NCBI RefSeq assembly: GCF_963675165.1
Contig: NC_087382.1
Coordinates: forward strand, 7,054,315 to 7,118,314
Length of the DNA stretch: 64,000 bases
Origin: Halichondria panicea
Taxonomy: Eukaryota > Porifera > Demospongiae > Suberitida > Halichondriidae
Direction: 5' to 3'
Shown: one piece after another, positions 1-11,859 of the stretch
Numbering within the stretch: position 1 is the stretch's first letter
How the letters are laid out: the number at the start of each line of letters is the position of its first letter
Translations under genes and position numbers: made by a program
Notes under the pieces: generated by a model
The model's input: the letters and a program-made list of their open reading frames with translations, nothing else
Databases searched by the model: none
What the model was told of the DNA's origin: nothing

Positions 1-2362
1 CAGTTATACCACACACGTGACTCTCCAGGCGAGAACCACGTCATCGGGGTCGACCCTCATCACGGGGGCTCCCTGGTAATGTGGTGCACCTCTGCTGATA
101 CTCTTTTTTAATGAAGAAGCACACCACCTTACCAAACAACTCGCCGCGCACAATTACAATGTTGAACATTGCGTGGAATTTGTGCGAGAACTGCTTCGAC
201 ACAGAGATGGGGAGAGATGTCGAACTTGCCCAGTAGCTTAAGGAACTCCAAAATGTCTGGTGAGCTGCACAGCTTAGCGTCATGAAAATGGTCGCCGGAC
301 CAAAGTCCCTAGCTAGAGCCTCTAGGTCACCGGAAGTGTTTTGCCAGTACTGCTTGGTTCCACGCACACTCCTCATGATTGTGGAGAAGTTTCCCTCCAG
401 CTCGCCGTCTTTTTTGTCTAGCTTTACTTTGACAGACAAATGTCTGCTCGAGGTGTTTTTAAGCACATTGAAAATGCATGAGTTTTAGGTGCATGAGGTA
501 GAACAGGTACTCGCTACTTTTTCTGTACCTTTGTTGTTTAGACGCGACTTTACGTACTCACTGAAAGCCAGGTGCTCGTCGCGAGGGTGGAACTCGCCGA
601 ATCTACCTGTTGGTCTGTGTTGGGAAAAGGTCTGGAAAGCACATGACATCTCCTGGCTACGTATTTTAAACTGGTCTATGTCAGCGACATTGGGTTTGAA
701 CGTGTCTAAATTGCGTAGCGTGTAAGCTTGTATGCCGGCCGACTGGTCGGTCACCTTTTCGACCATGCTACTGGTTGCACTACCTCTATGACGACGTCGT
801 CCATGGACTGTTCTACTTTGTCCGGCTTTACGTCTACGTACAACCAGTTTATTTCTTTGAGTTCCCCCTTGATTTTGTTAATGTCGACGAATTTCTGCCA
901 AAGAACAATTTTCTTTGTGGGAACCCCGTCGACTTTAACGTACAGTTGAGGTTTAGGCAGTCCGCATTCGTTCAGAGCTAGCTTATAGACATGGGCAAAC
1001 GCAGAATGACTGCCTTGAGACAATTGTGCGCGGGGACTTTCTTTGAGTACGTTTTCAATCTGATTATAGTTTGAAAACCAGTTGAATCAATTGAATCAAT
1101 TGCAAGCTAAAGGGCTGGGGGACCGTTTCAAGATTGGACCTAGAAGGCAAAATGCACTTTGGTTTACAATAGTTGCACATGTACACCGTTTCTTGTTCCC
1201 ACACAGCCGGATTAACCATTAAAGCATACGCTTTGATGGTTAACCAGGTGATATTATCGCGAAGGCTATCATGCAACACCTTTGTACACTGATCACGTCT
1301 GAACAGTTGGTCACAACAAATGCACACGTTTATCGCATAGTCGCGAACTCGTACTCCAGTATAATCGGAGCGTACTTTGACATTAGTAAAGCTCTAAACT
1401 GAGTGTCTAGTGTATCGCTAGCTTTACTAACCTCCTGTGGTTCGTCGCATTTGTGATCAAACAGCTCATCTAAACCGAGCAGCTGGTGGTCGTGGTTTTT
1501 AATGCCAGTGGTGTCTTGTTCTTAATGCTTCGTTAATTTGGTTTTGTAACTTTGACAGGGCGGGATAGTGCACGAGAGCATTTCTGAGAATCCTCAACGG
1601 ATTAGCACCAAACAAGTGACAAGCTAGAGGATGGCCCATCCTCTCTTTGACACGATGTTCGTAATCTGGCATTTCTGGGACTTCCCATTCCTGTATGTGT
1701 GTTTGCACATACGGACATGCATGAAGGGCGCCGAGGCGGTCTCGGAGAACCTGAACGTCCTCGCTAAACATGTCGTGCAAGTTTTCAAATTCACTATCAG
1801 AAACCTGCCTACATCTGGCCGTACAGGACCACGTGGGTTTTGGTGTTTTCTTTTTCCCATCTTTAGGCTGTTTTTTAGCTACGACAGGTTTGTAGTCTGA
1901 GAGCACGCACGTACCGTCATTTTTTACCTCAATGCTCACAGAAAAGCTGTAGCTGGCCTACTAGGGGTCAAGAGAGATGTCATGGACGCACCCCTGACGT
2001 GCATACAGATTCTAGAGAGCCTTACTTTTACGAAGCTGGGTACACCCACGACCACTTGCCTCAATGTACGTACACTAGTGGCATACCCAGTATCGAGGAG
2101 CCAGTGCATGACCACTGGCAGCAAGCTTACATGCAGCGTGCTTTGTTGTTTTGGCTAGCATTGGAATACTTCTGAGGCTTTCAAGGATGCAATTTGTATG
2201 GACTTTACTTTTTACGAAAGTGTCCTGTAGGCTGGTCGTTAGGGAGTGCATTACTTGCTGGGTTGGTTCAGCTAGCTGGTGTTTTAGCTTCCTTCTACGC
2301 CGTTTGTGTGACGCTTTCGACGTCAGCAAAGACTTTTTGCGGTAACGTCGAAGCTGATTCAT
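1..2362 (-). pseudogene. Helitron Rep/helicase N-terminal remnant (decayed, runs off left edge)
   Basis: Open pieces on the minus strand, in order 2362-2075, 1939-1499, 1327-1064, 1023-751, 766-485 and 466-41, read through as one Helitron-type polyprotein but in shifting frames with stops. Recognisable parts are a basic N-terminus; a Cys-rich block (CNYC near 1150, CICC near 1320) like the Helitron-associated DUF6570 region; a segment with the EYVKSRLNNK motif (about 540-580); and the Helitron_like_N block with FMTLSCA (about 280) followed by FNIVIVRGELFG. At 60-100 the expected QRGAPH...H Rep histidine motif has an intact first half (RGAPHYQGAP in another frame) but lacks the usual residues before the second histidine. 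The helicase would lie left of the window. Family known from pattern; the frame breaks and internal deletion are seen directly. It is non-functional. Confidence 0.8.
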
Positions 2363-2440
2363 GTAACTACGCGCAGTATATAGAGGTCCGTGAGAGAGCT
2401 CTACTACGCAGAGTGTTTTTTAAATAGTGGCGTGAAACAG

Positions 2441-2975
2441 CTAGCCTGTTTCGAATCCGGTTTGTCGCTGGATTAGAAACCCTATATTTTTCAACAGCCA
2501 ATTCCTATACTTTTTCATAGCGGGATTCAAATCCCTATGCTTAGAAACAGCCTTCCTTGTGGAGGATTTTGCCTGAAGGGAGAAACAGCCTTCCTTGTGG
2601 AGCTTAGAAACAGCCTTCTTTGTGGAACATTTTGCCTGAAGGGGATTCAAATCCCTATGCTTAGAAACAGCCTCCTGAAGGGGATTCAAATCCCTATGCT
2701 TAGAAACAGCCTTCCTTGTGGAGATTAGAATCTCTATGCTAGCCTCTTTGTGGAAGATTTTGCCTAAAGGGGATTCAAATCCCTATGCTTAGAAACAGCC
2801 TTCTTTGTGGAAGATTTTGCCTGAAGGGGATTCAAATCCCTATGCTTAGAAACAGCCTTCTTTGAGGAAGACTCCCTATGTGCCTCCCTATGCTTAGAAA
2901 CTTGTGGAGGCTTTTGCCTGGAGGGGATTAGAACCTCTATGCTTAGAAACAGCCTTTCTAGTGGCCTGGAGGGGA
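2441..2975. repeat. Minisatellite, about 57-65 bp units
   Basis: Imperfect tandem units are built from the phrases GGGATTCAAATCCCTATGCT, TAGAAACAGCCTTCTTTGTG and GAGATTTTGCCTGAAGG. Around nine units vary by internal deletion and duplication. Some units contain the short palindrome GGGATTCAAATCCC. The array abuts the promoter-proximal end of the Helitron remnant. Open frames here (2441-2689, 2764-3000) are only the periodic translation of the repeat. Spacers are not unique and units are not exact, so it is not a CRISPR array. Confidence 0.85.
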
Positions 2976-3625
2976 CATTGAGATCGGTGGTCAGATACAC
3001 GCTGTCCGGTATCCACCTTTACTTTTGACGGATTTACACTCGACACTCGATAGAATACGAGTTCTAAGTTGTGTTCGGGTGAGTACAGTCTCACGGTTTA
3101 CATTGTAAATAGGGATCGGGCAGTATCAAATACGCTTTCTTACTTTGAATGGCATGAGCACAACGTAAGATTAGTCTTATCTGTTGATCACAGAGTAACA
3201 ATCTGTTGATCACAGAGCTAGAGAGAGGTAGCACTTTCAACAAGAGGAGTCACTGATACAGCCCACACTGACACGAAAACTGCACAGATTGAAGGTGGGA
3301 TTATAGCTGTTGGTAACTGAGCTTACCTGAATAATCTTAATCTTTGAGAGTCAATGAGTCTTCAATAAAGTATCAGAAAGTTGGAGAAGTTTTAGCTCAC
3401 TGCTCACTTTGAGCAGCAGGTGTAAAACGAATTGAAATTACTGAGCATGCGCAGTTGTAATTATAAAGATGGCGGAATTGCGTAGGCAAGAGAAGTGAAG
3501 CATGAGAAGTCACCTGCTGCCTCTTGGAAGGGACGCAATTCTGAGAAAAACACCATGCTCCGGGTTCTAGTCGACTAGAGGCTGTATCTAGAATCTTCTA
3601 AACATGTCTGTACAAGGAGGAAATG

Positions 3626-3656
<31 letters not shown>

Positions 3657-3980
3657 GTACGAAACGCGGTGAAATATGAAAATAGTGCAATTTTTCAAAT
3701 ATCAATAGTAATGCATGAGAGAGTATAATATCACACATTTAGATAGATAAAAGGCTATCTATCCAGTCCATTTCTTGCTGTGGCCTTTCCCTGCAGAAAT
3801 AGAGCAGTTTAAACACAAGTCAAAATTTGTGCAATAATTGAAAACACACACTACTGCACTGTCAATCCTATGTACAACCTACTGGTTGTACTAATACTAT
3901 ACATTCATGTACCTCATGTACCTGGATCCAAGAACCTTGTTGTGCTACATGTTAATGTTGTGAGGCAAGCTCAAGTGTTC
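2976..3980. other. Non-genic spacer with a TTAC microsatellite
   Basis: No exon with believable splice sites was found. The stretch holds a direct repeat TGTTGATCACAGAG (about 3181-3220, two copies) and a (TTAC)n microsatellite at 3626-3655. The rest is AT-rich unique sequence. Confidence 0.5.
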
Positions 3981-5130
3981 TACAGTTCATTTAGTCTAGC
4001 GAGTAGATTACCACAAATGTGTGAGTAGTTGTACTGAAATGTAAATATCTTTTGATTAGAGCATTTCTAAGAAATAGTGTTGATACCCGTGTGTAGATGA
4101 ATGACTGAACTACAACATATCCAAAAATGTTTCCATGGAAACATAAGGTGGTGGAACAACAGCAAATTGTTATAGTGGGTGATCGGTTAGAGTAATAAAA
4201 CACTAACCTTAAACAGCTAATCACACAATAGTTTAATGGTTTAGGTATCCTGACCATCCCTTTATGGGTGTTACATATGCTCACAGTGTCTATAATTCAG
4301 GATTTACCGGTTTTTAGGTACACTTTTGGTTAGAGTAATAACTTCTGAAAAATTAATAGCTTAGCTTTTAAATTTCTGTAGTAAGTTTACAGATAAATGG
4401 GCTACATTTTGATACCAACCATTTTGATACCAAGAACATCCTTATATACTTATTCCATTGCTGAGATAACATACATAATTTACTATTTTCTACTGTTTTT
4501 GATGACATCAGCAGCTGCAAACCACAAACCAATGATGCTTTAATCAACCACAAACGTAATTAAAAGTGGGCGTACAGTTATTGTACGCCCACTTACGTGG
4601 TTAATTTGAGTGTCATCGATTTGTGGTTAGCAGCTTGTGATGTCATCAAAACAGTAGAAAATAGTAGAATATGTAGTTTTTCAGTGATATCTCAACAATG
4701 TTCTTGGTATCAAAATGTAGCCCATTTATTTGTAAACTTACCATAGAACTTTGATATAAATGTTTCAGAAAATATTACTCTAACCAAAAGTGTACCTAAA
4801 AACCGGTGAATCCTGAATTGGTGAATTCTATTATGTAAGACCGGATGGTCAGGATACCTAAACCATTAAACTATTTATTGTGTAATAAAAGTCTAAGACC
4901 TTAGCTGTTTAAGGTTAGTACTCTAACCGATTACACAATTTGCTGTTGTTCTATTAATCACCACAAACGTTTCCATGGAAACATTTTTGAATATGTTGTA
5001 GTTCAGTCATTCATCTACACACGGGTATCAACACTATTTCTTAGAAATGCTCCAATCAAAAGATATTTACATTTCAGTACAACTACTCACACATTTGTGG
5101 TAATCTACTCTCTAGACTAAATGAACTGTA
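3981..5130. mobile_element. 1.15-kb palindromic foldback MITE with TA ends
   Basis: The left arm from 3981 (TACAGTTCATTTAGTCTAG) is the reverse complement of the right arm ending at 5130 (CTAGACTAAATGAACTGTA). Homology runs almost to the centre at about 4577, where GGGCGTACAGTTATTGTACG is itself a hairpin. The arms are about 560 bp each, with small indels. Both ends read TA followed by CAGTTC, which fits a Tc1/mariner-type TA target duplication (inference). No transposase frame is present. It lies just upstream of the small gene that starts at 5205. Confidence 0.85.
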
Positions 5131-5204
5131 TGTGTTTGATACAGCAAACCACTTCCTGCTGCCTAGCCCTAGCCTGAGCCCCTCCCCACTCTTCACTAGT
5201 TCCC

Positions 5205-8200
5205 ATGGATATCCCAGTAAAGATCGAAGAAAAGTAAGTTTTTTAGGCCAGCTTAGCTAGCTAGCTAGATCTAACTGGTATAAAGTTATTGTCCTTCTAG
5301 CCAGCCAGTGATGGTTGAACTATCTACTTGAGCTTCTCTGAGTCTGGATAGGCACCAGAGTCTGGATGGGGGTGCTGGGGCACCCTAAGCACCACCCTGT
5401 GTACGCCCCTGATAAACATCTGTAGGCCTGATGTAAATTGCGAGTACATGGCATGGGATATGGTCTATGTTATGCTTTGGAGGAATAACATGACTACCAA
5501 CCCCCAGAAAAGAGGCCAGAGAGGTAACATTTTCTGCTTACATTTTCTACATACATGGGTTGATGCCAGTGCAACCTGAGTGCCAGTGCAACCTGAGAAA
5601 AGATGAACATGGTTATTATACAAATGTCATGGTGCCCACTAGTAATTAAACGGAAAACACACGTCCATTTTGTCACTACACCACAGCCCAACACCCAGCT
5701 GTTGTTTGTGCAATATTTTATACTAGTACAATCAATTTCCAATTTCCGTTCTTCAGGAGGTATACTCGGACGATACCTAGTTTCAGCACTTCACTTCACT
5801 TCGTTATTTTATCCATGTAAAAATGAAATAAAAAGCAATGTTAAAAAGCACTCGCAGTTTGCAGTCTATACTGACTACTTGTTTGACAAATCTTCATGCA
5901 CACACCTGGCAAAGAAAATATTGGGTAAATCATACTTTTGGTTCACTAAATAATGGCCTGCAAATACACGGGAACTCGACCACGTCCGTTTCTGTTGCCG
6001 ACAGCGTCGACAATGGAAAAGTACGTGCCCTTTCTATAAAATATACAGTGTATTTCTTAGAGTCTTATTCTTATCTTACCTGTTTAACAGATTCAAGCTC
6101 CCAGGTACTTCTTCACACTGACATGGCGTGGCAAGCCCTTTCACCAAATCCTTGAAGCAGTGCTTCTCAGTGATGAAGAACGACTGGGGTACAGGTAGGT
6201 TCGTCTTTGTACACGCCGATACTCTTTACTCCTGCTATTCTTAGTTGTTCACTTACCTCATGAAAGATTTCACAGCTGAGCAATCACTAATAACAGGGGG
6301 CATGTAGCAACTCAATAGCTAAACACTGGAGGCATGCTGAAAGGTACATGTTACATGAGACATGCACGGGATCACAGCAATGAAGCCTGGAGTCTTAGGC
6401 CCTGCCAGGCTGGAGTATAATAATTACAGGTCATTGTTCCTGGTACAGGATCACTTCAGCTGAGCTAGATAATTCTAGCTTTCTACTTTAGTGACCCTGT
6501 TCCATTGTTCCTGGTACAGGATCACTTCAGCTGTAAGTAACCCATGTGCAAAAATCACAATGTTTACATAGGGTATCTCGCCGCGTGTAGTTAGCAGCTG
6601 CTGCCACACCAACTTCAGGTGAAGGTGAGTCACCTTGAGGTGCATCCGGAGGAATTTCATTCGAAATAGGCACCTCAGCTCTGTTCCGGATCTGGCCCCT
6701 ACGCATACTGGTCCTGTCTTGTCCTGTATCACACCTGGTAACCACTTTTCCTGACTGACTCCGGACTCAAAACGCACGGTCGTCGTGTTGTTACCCGAGG
6801 CGCGCGTGGGCGGCCACGGGTATAGTAATCTGTTGGTTTCCTGTTGGTTTGTTTGTTTGTTGTTTGTAATGAGTATTTCTACGCTGCGTTTGCACAACAG
6901 TATCTTGCTTTGATGTTAAAGTTAGCCGACGACGCTGCTAGTGACATCCCTGCTCTTCACAGATGGTGGGAGGAGCTTACCAACATTGCATGGTCAACGC
7001 CTCCAAAACTCATCTGATAGTAAAATCCAGCCAACTCTCAGAAGCCCAAACAACTTTTGAGGACAGTCATTCGTCAGAAATAAAGTGCAGACCTGGTCAG
7101 AAGAACTGCAGCTTTCACCCACGGTCTAATCATGTGTATCGTTAAAAGTGCTGTCGTGAAAGTGTGTGTATGGATACTGAAACTATCAGAACTAACTGAA
7201 CAAGGATATTAGTAGAGGGGGGGTTGCGTGTACATGTATGTTATGGCAGCAGTTCCATAATTATGATCAAAGCTAAACCTCGATCCGTACTGTAAGTGTA
7301 CTTGTAGGCAAATGGACCCCAACCCACTGTTACAACCACTGGAAGACATCATCAGGACAAAATTACTACCAGCCCGTCATCAACCCAACAACTCTGTCAG
7401 ACTCGGCCTACGCTGCCTCCAAACTGCGCCCCTCTACAACCTCATACTAAACGGAAGTCTGCTCTCACAGATCCCAAGTTAGAGGTCAAAAAAGAGCTCA
7501 ACGTCATGCACTTCTACCGACCAGCTTAAGACCACCTAACCTCCAACGAGTGTCCCAGGAAAAGGGAGCCAAAGTGGTTAACCAGTGGACCCAATGGCAC
7601 CCCAATCACATGCGCTTGTGGCACCAACGAACATGCGTTATCATGTGCATAAGGCGGCTATCCCTCCATAAGACATAACGACTTCACGGCCAACCTCATG
7701 TCGGAAGTTTGCCACAATGTCGTCATGGAACCACACCTACAACTCGCAAAATTCTATCAGGTGCATCTGCCAACATACAAGATGGTGCCAGATTAGACGT
7801 GCAGCAGATGGTTTTTGGGGAAGCACATTTGAGAATTGATCCCTCAAACAGGCAACTCTCCACAACCTGCTTTTATGACCAACGAATCAGAGATGTAGAA
7901 ACCTTCACTCCCCTCATCCTGTCAAGTACTGGGGGCCTTGGACGTGCCGCTACCTGGCGTCTCAACAAAATGGGATGAGCCCTACAGCACCACCATGGGA
8001 TGGATCAGATGCAGGCTGTCCTTCTCTCTCCTCAGATCAGTCAAGCCAAGGGCACGCTACCCCCTAACGACCTAGTGACAAGCTCGACTAGAGCCAGGCA
8101 GGTGAATTTGTGCTTTCTCTGCACTTTACGTACCGGCAGCACCAGGGAGATGAAAGCTGCGCTGATAAAAAATAGCTTCCCCATGCTGAGGCGATCAGGT

Positions 8201-9860
8201 TACCCTTACAACCCCCATCTGTCATGCGTTTGCATTTGAAGGAGTAAGTTTTGATCTTTAATTTGCTGCAGAGTACCTTCAGGAAAATGCCAGCAGAAAA
8301 TTAATACTGGAGTCTGTACTTCTGCCTCAATCCATTTGGAATGAGCGTTGATCATAATAAGCACGTTCGGATTGCATGGTTCCATGTGTATTCGTCTCCA
8401 CAGATGACTTGGCCACTCCCATACATGCTTTGTTTGGTTCTGTTGGCAGTTTTCACAGGATTGAACTGTTCCTCATGTACTGCTGATTAGTCACATACAT
8501 GGTTTACACCAATCACAGTAATTTACTGTTACAACCATTACACTCATTACGGTTACAATGATTACGCTCAATACAGTGATGACACTCGGTCATGCAATGG
8601 CAACGGGTTGTTTTTGAATAACGGCAGATAACGGCAGAGAACTTCATCATACACGATTAGAAATCAGTAGTATGGTTTACTCATGTAATAAGTAATTCTC
8701 TACGTCCATAATGGTGATTACGCCCATTACTGTGATTACATACATTACTGTTCCATTATACGGTGACATTACGGTGATCACGCCCATTAATTACGGTGAT
8801 TACATACATAATTACGGTGATTACATGCATTACGGTAATTACATACATTATGGTGATTACGTGATTACGGTGATTACATGCTTACAGACATTACGGTGAT
8901 TACACCCATTACACATTACAATGACATCACTGCATTCTTCTAGTGTTTCACTTTCTAGATGTCACTGCTACTGCAGCGGTTGGCGCAACGTATAAAAGGG
9001 TTAACGTAAAAATAATGATGATACAATTAATGATCCACGAAGTCACCCGAATACACACCACCACTAAGCACACCCACATTCTGAAGCAATTTTTGTGTGT
9101 TTTTTCGGAACCATAATAATTTACCCATGCATTGCTACAAGTACATGGGCTACACATAGAGTTCTAGCTACTTCACTGTTATTTCTGCCAGTTGCTTATT
9201 GTTCATTGCCGCTTCTGTCACAGGATGATTACACCCAAGTTCATCAATATATATATGGATTGCCTGGTCATAAAACAGTAATCCTTGCGTGAAGTCTTCC
9301 TGAAAGTGACAAACACAGTCCATGAATTACAAATTTGAATACAACAAGCAGTATACTGAATCAACCAACACACATAATACTGGGGGGACAAATAGGCATG
9401 TTGATTTAAATAACGAACTTCCTGCTGACACTCCACTGAAATTTGGTGACAGCTTCTATTGTTAGGCATAATTATTATCGGCAATTATTATCGTTTAGCA
9501 TGCCCAGCACTGCGACGATCACAGACGCGTCCCCCCGCCAAAACAATGTATGGGAGCGCGGTTCGTAACGACACTACCGTGAGTGGTAGGCATAACCCTT
9601 TTGCTATAATATTACAGCACGCCAGTGTGGTAAAATTAAAGACAGATACTATTTATTTGTTTTTCAGTGAAGATTACAGACGAGAATTAGCCATTTTGAG
9701 TTTCACACAAACACGTGGCCAACTGACGTTTTGCATAAATCAGGCTGATTACAAAAACAATACGGTTTTTGTCAATATATCGGCTATCGGCTATCACATC
9801 CTCGGTTGGACAATATTCGATCTCGATAATCAATCGCTTTCTTCCAGCAATACATTGTAG
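5205..9860 (+). CDS. Small four-exon gene, unrecognised (113 aa)
   Basis: Proposed exons are 5205-5233, 6005-6020, 6091-6194 and 9668-9860. Every junction is GT-AG, and the phases chain (2, 0, 2) to a stop at 9858-9860; the summed length is exactly 114 codons. The product begins MDIPVKIEEN and contains RYFFTLTWRGKPFHQI, then ILSFTQTRGQLTFCINQADY and a C-terminal stretch GYHILGWTIFDLDNQ. Alternating hydrophobic strands suggest a small beta-rich domain. There is no signal peptide or clear membrane segment. I do not recognise the family. The last intron (6195-9667) carries a MITE, a dead retroelement and a minisatellite. The stop lies 50 bp from the convergent NPHP3 stop. Additional exons inside the long intron cannot be excluded. 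The model rests on splice-phase consistency alone. Confidence 0.5.
6350..6904. mobile_element. MITE, family K (copy in intron of the small gene)
   Basis: Contains the phrases CTGGTACAGGATCACTTCAG (twice, about 6439 and 6510), GAGGCGCGCGTGGGCGGCCA (about 6797) and GGGTATAGTA followed by a GTTTGTTTGT run. The same phrases recur at 15310-15460, 16390-17230, 28560-28920 and 37625-37710, so this is a dispersed element. Open frames in it are repeat translations. Confidence 0.6.
6905..8065 (+). pseudogene. LINE-type reverse transcriptase, degenerate 3' part
   Basis: Frame-shifting plus-strand pieces resemble the C-terminal half of a metazoan non-LTR reverse transcriptase. LADDAAS (about 6921) matches the YADD catalytic motif and is followed by a RWWEELTN block and an NASKTHLIVKSSQL block. 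Later come LLQPLEDIIRTKLLPAR (about 7330) and the post-RT region with DGARLDV (about 7780) and LSSTGGLGRAATWRLNKMG (about 7920-7975). Several frameshifts and stops and one missing section make it non-functional. It lies in the same orientation inside the last intron of the small gene. Confidence 0.75.
8530..8915. repeat. GATTACATACATTACGGT-type minisatellite
   Basis: Imperfect tandem repeats of an approximately 18-bp unit, GTGATTACATACATTACG, with variants CCCATTACG and GCATTACG. The frame at 8711-8899 is the repeat translated. Confidence 0.8.
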
Positions 9861-9909
9861 CCTTTGGAGTCTGAGACTCAGTGGGATATCGTAATCGGAT
9901 TGGGACGTC

Positions 9910-11859
9910 TTAGTTCCTTGAGGGTAGTTCCATGATGTCTGAGTACGCAAAGTTGCCTGTGCGTTCACCTAGGTCTTCGATAAACTGGGGAGTGCCAGTG
10001 GAGGGTTTCGATCTTGCAGTTTTGCCACAATTGTCGTGGAATTTGTTCAAACATCCTGGGCATGTCCGAGCTGACTTTGCAGTTGACATGTGTTGTATGT
10101 CCTGTCTGAGGGCGTTATCAAGGGTGAGATCCGTAACTTGGAACAGTTCCTGGTGAATTCTCCGTCTTGAAGGGCGTTTTGAAGCCATTGATGCAGAAAT
10201 TGCGGAGGGCAAATTAGGAAGTCTGTTGCGTTCCTTGGCGTAGGTTGTGACGTTTGATCGATTCGTTAACCGGTCCATCTACATATGCTGCAATGCAGCA
10301 GTTAATCCCAAAATATTGTCGACAATGTTAAGCGTTTCCCAGGAAAAGCAGAGCTTGGACCTGCTTGAGTGCAGTTTCGGTGCTAAGACAAGAGAAGAGT
10401 GAGCAGTAGGCCAGCCATTACTGGTGCCATGCATGGAAGTCTGTCTGTTAGTATAATATCGGTCCAATTTGATCCAGTCTGAGAAACTTGAGCATGTTCA
10501 CTCACATAAGTTCGTAGTTCATATTTCATACAGCTAGTGCATAAAATGTGTATGTATTGCACGCCATTATCTATAAAAAAATTCAGTTTAATGGAAACAT
10601 TACGGGGAAATTATCCAATAATTGTGCGCATGCGCAAGCAGTCCTCCTTTTTGAGGCCTTGTGAAGGAGGCTACCTGTACGTGTGTATTGTTATTGTGCT
10701 AACTCGTGCAGTTGTACAAATCCATGGTGGTACAACTAATGGTACAACTATTACATAATTATAATCCAATGAACTCTGTTAAACACACACAAGTGATATC
10801 TAAAGTTTGTTTCGAATATAATGTTACGCTGTGAATTCCACACAGTCATTATAGAAGAGGAACTTAATGTAAATGCGCATGCACAGAAAAAAGGCGTGTA
10901 TCCGCAATAGGTTAAAGTTCGCAATAGCTACAGCACCACCCCTGGCAGTACAGCTTTTTTTTTATAGTGGGCTAACTCGTAAGTTGAATAGAACTTTGTA
11001 CAGACAGATGATGCTACGAAAGTCTGAAGAGACTGCATATCTTCTTCAGCAGTTGTGCTTTCCACACAACTTATTTCAATGAAATCACCACAGGTGCTGA
11101 TGCCTTGGTGGAGGTGCCAAAGCTACATAACATAAAGCTACTAATAGCTAGCTACATACAGAATCTGAAGAGTGGGTAATGATCAACCATGATTGTTGTT
11201 AAAAACGATCTATGCCAAAACTTCAAGTCGAAAATTAATGGCTGCATGTCAGCAGAGCTCTCTTCTCACTCTTGCAGCAACCAATAGCTAGCGTTCTAGT
11301 GCAGAGCTAACTACTAAGTCAACACTCGGTGAACAAGTTTTGCTACGGACTCTTCTGAAAAGGCATTTAAGTAAGCAAAACTAGGCATACCTCGAGAACG
11401 AAGCATTATTTTGCAAATCCACCAATTAAAATCCAAGAAAACGTTAAAATCCAAGAAAACATGACTGGGAGCTTATAGAAACTCTTACTTGCACTTGATT
11501 CATCCTTGAGCAGCTGTAGCAGTCTACACAGACACATAAACACACTACCGTACACCTCGCTTGCGCATGCGCACTGAGCAAAAAGATACCCATCGAATGA
11601 ATTCATGTCAAACATACAAAGTACGCATCTGTAAATTAAATAATAAATGCTAGGTAAGGTAATGTACTTACTCTCAAACAACAAAGAACAGCAAGGTTAT
11701 TCATGACCTTCGCCACTTCAAGACTATGTTCGCCAGAGTGCTTCAACTTCAGATCCAATAACTCCCTGTATGAATCACACGGATGAAGCTACAAATTTAA
11801 AAAGAAACAGGCAAACAAAGATCTTACCTTTGAAGAAATTCTGCTCTTTCAAAATTTCT
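9910..11859 (-). CDS. NPHP3: NPHP3 part 5: last TPRs and C-terminal tail
   Basis: Exons are 11859-11827, 11765-11672, 10478-10422 and 10278-9910, with phases 2, 0, 0 and a TAA at 9912-9910. The first two join as RNFERAEFLQR, then ELLDLKLKHSGEHSLEVAKV, then MNNLAVLCCLR, a typical TPR pair. The third (TGSNWTDIILTDRLPC) supplies the following helix. The last exon encodes 122 residues rich in Arg, Ser and Pro with a CPGCLNKFHDNC cluster, probably disordered. It is the least certain exon, as it uses the acceptor ATGTAG. A possible poly(A) signal (TTTATT on the plus strand) lies near 9650. Copies of MITE family B separate the exons. Confidence 0.72.

Noticed and set aside
2441-2975. Regularly spaced repeats resembling a CRISPR array
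   Set aside because: Units are imperfect, directly tandem and of variable length with no unique spacers; the context is eukaryotic.
5494-5953. Open frames on both strands (82 and 116 codons) in the first intron of the small gene
   Set aside because: No family resemblance or splice-phase fit; they overlap each other and the intron model explains the region.
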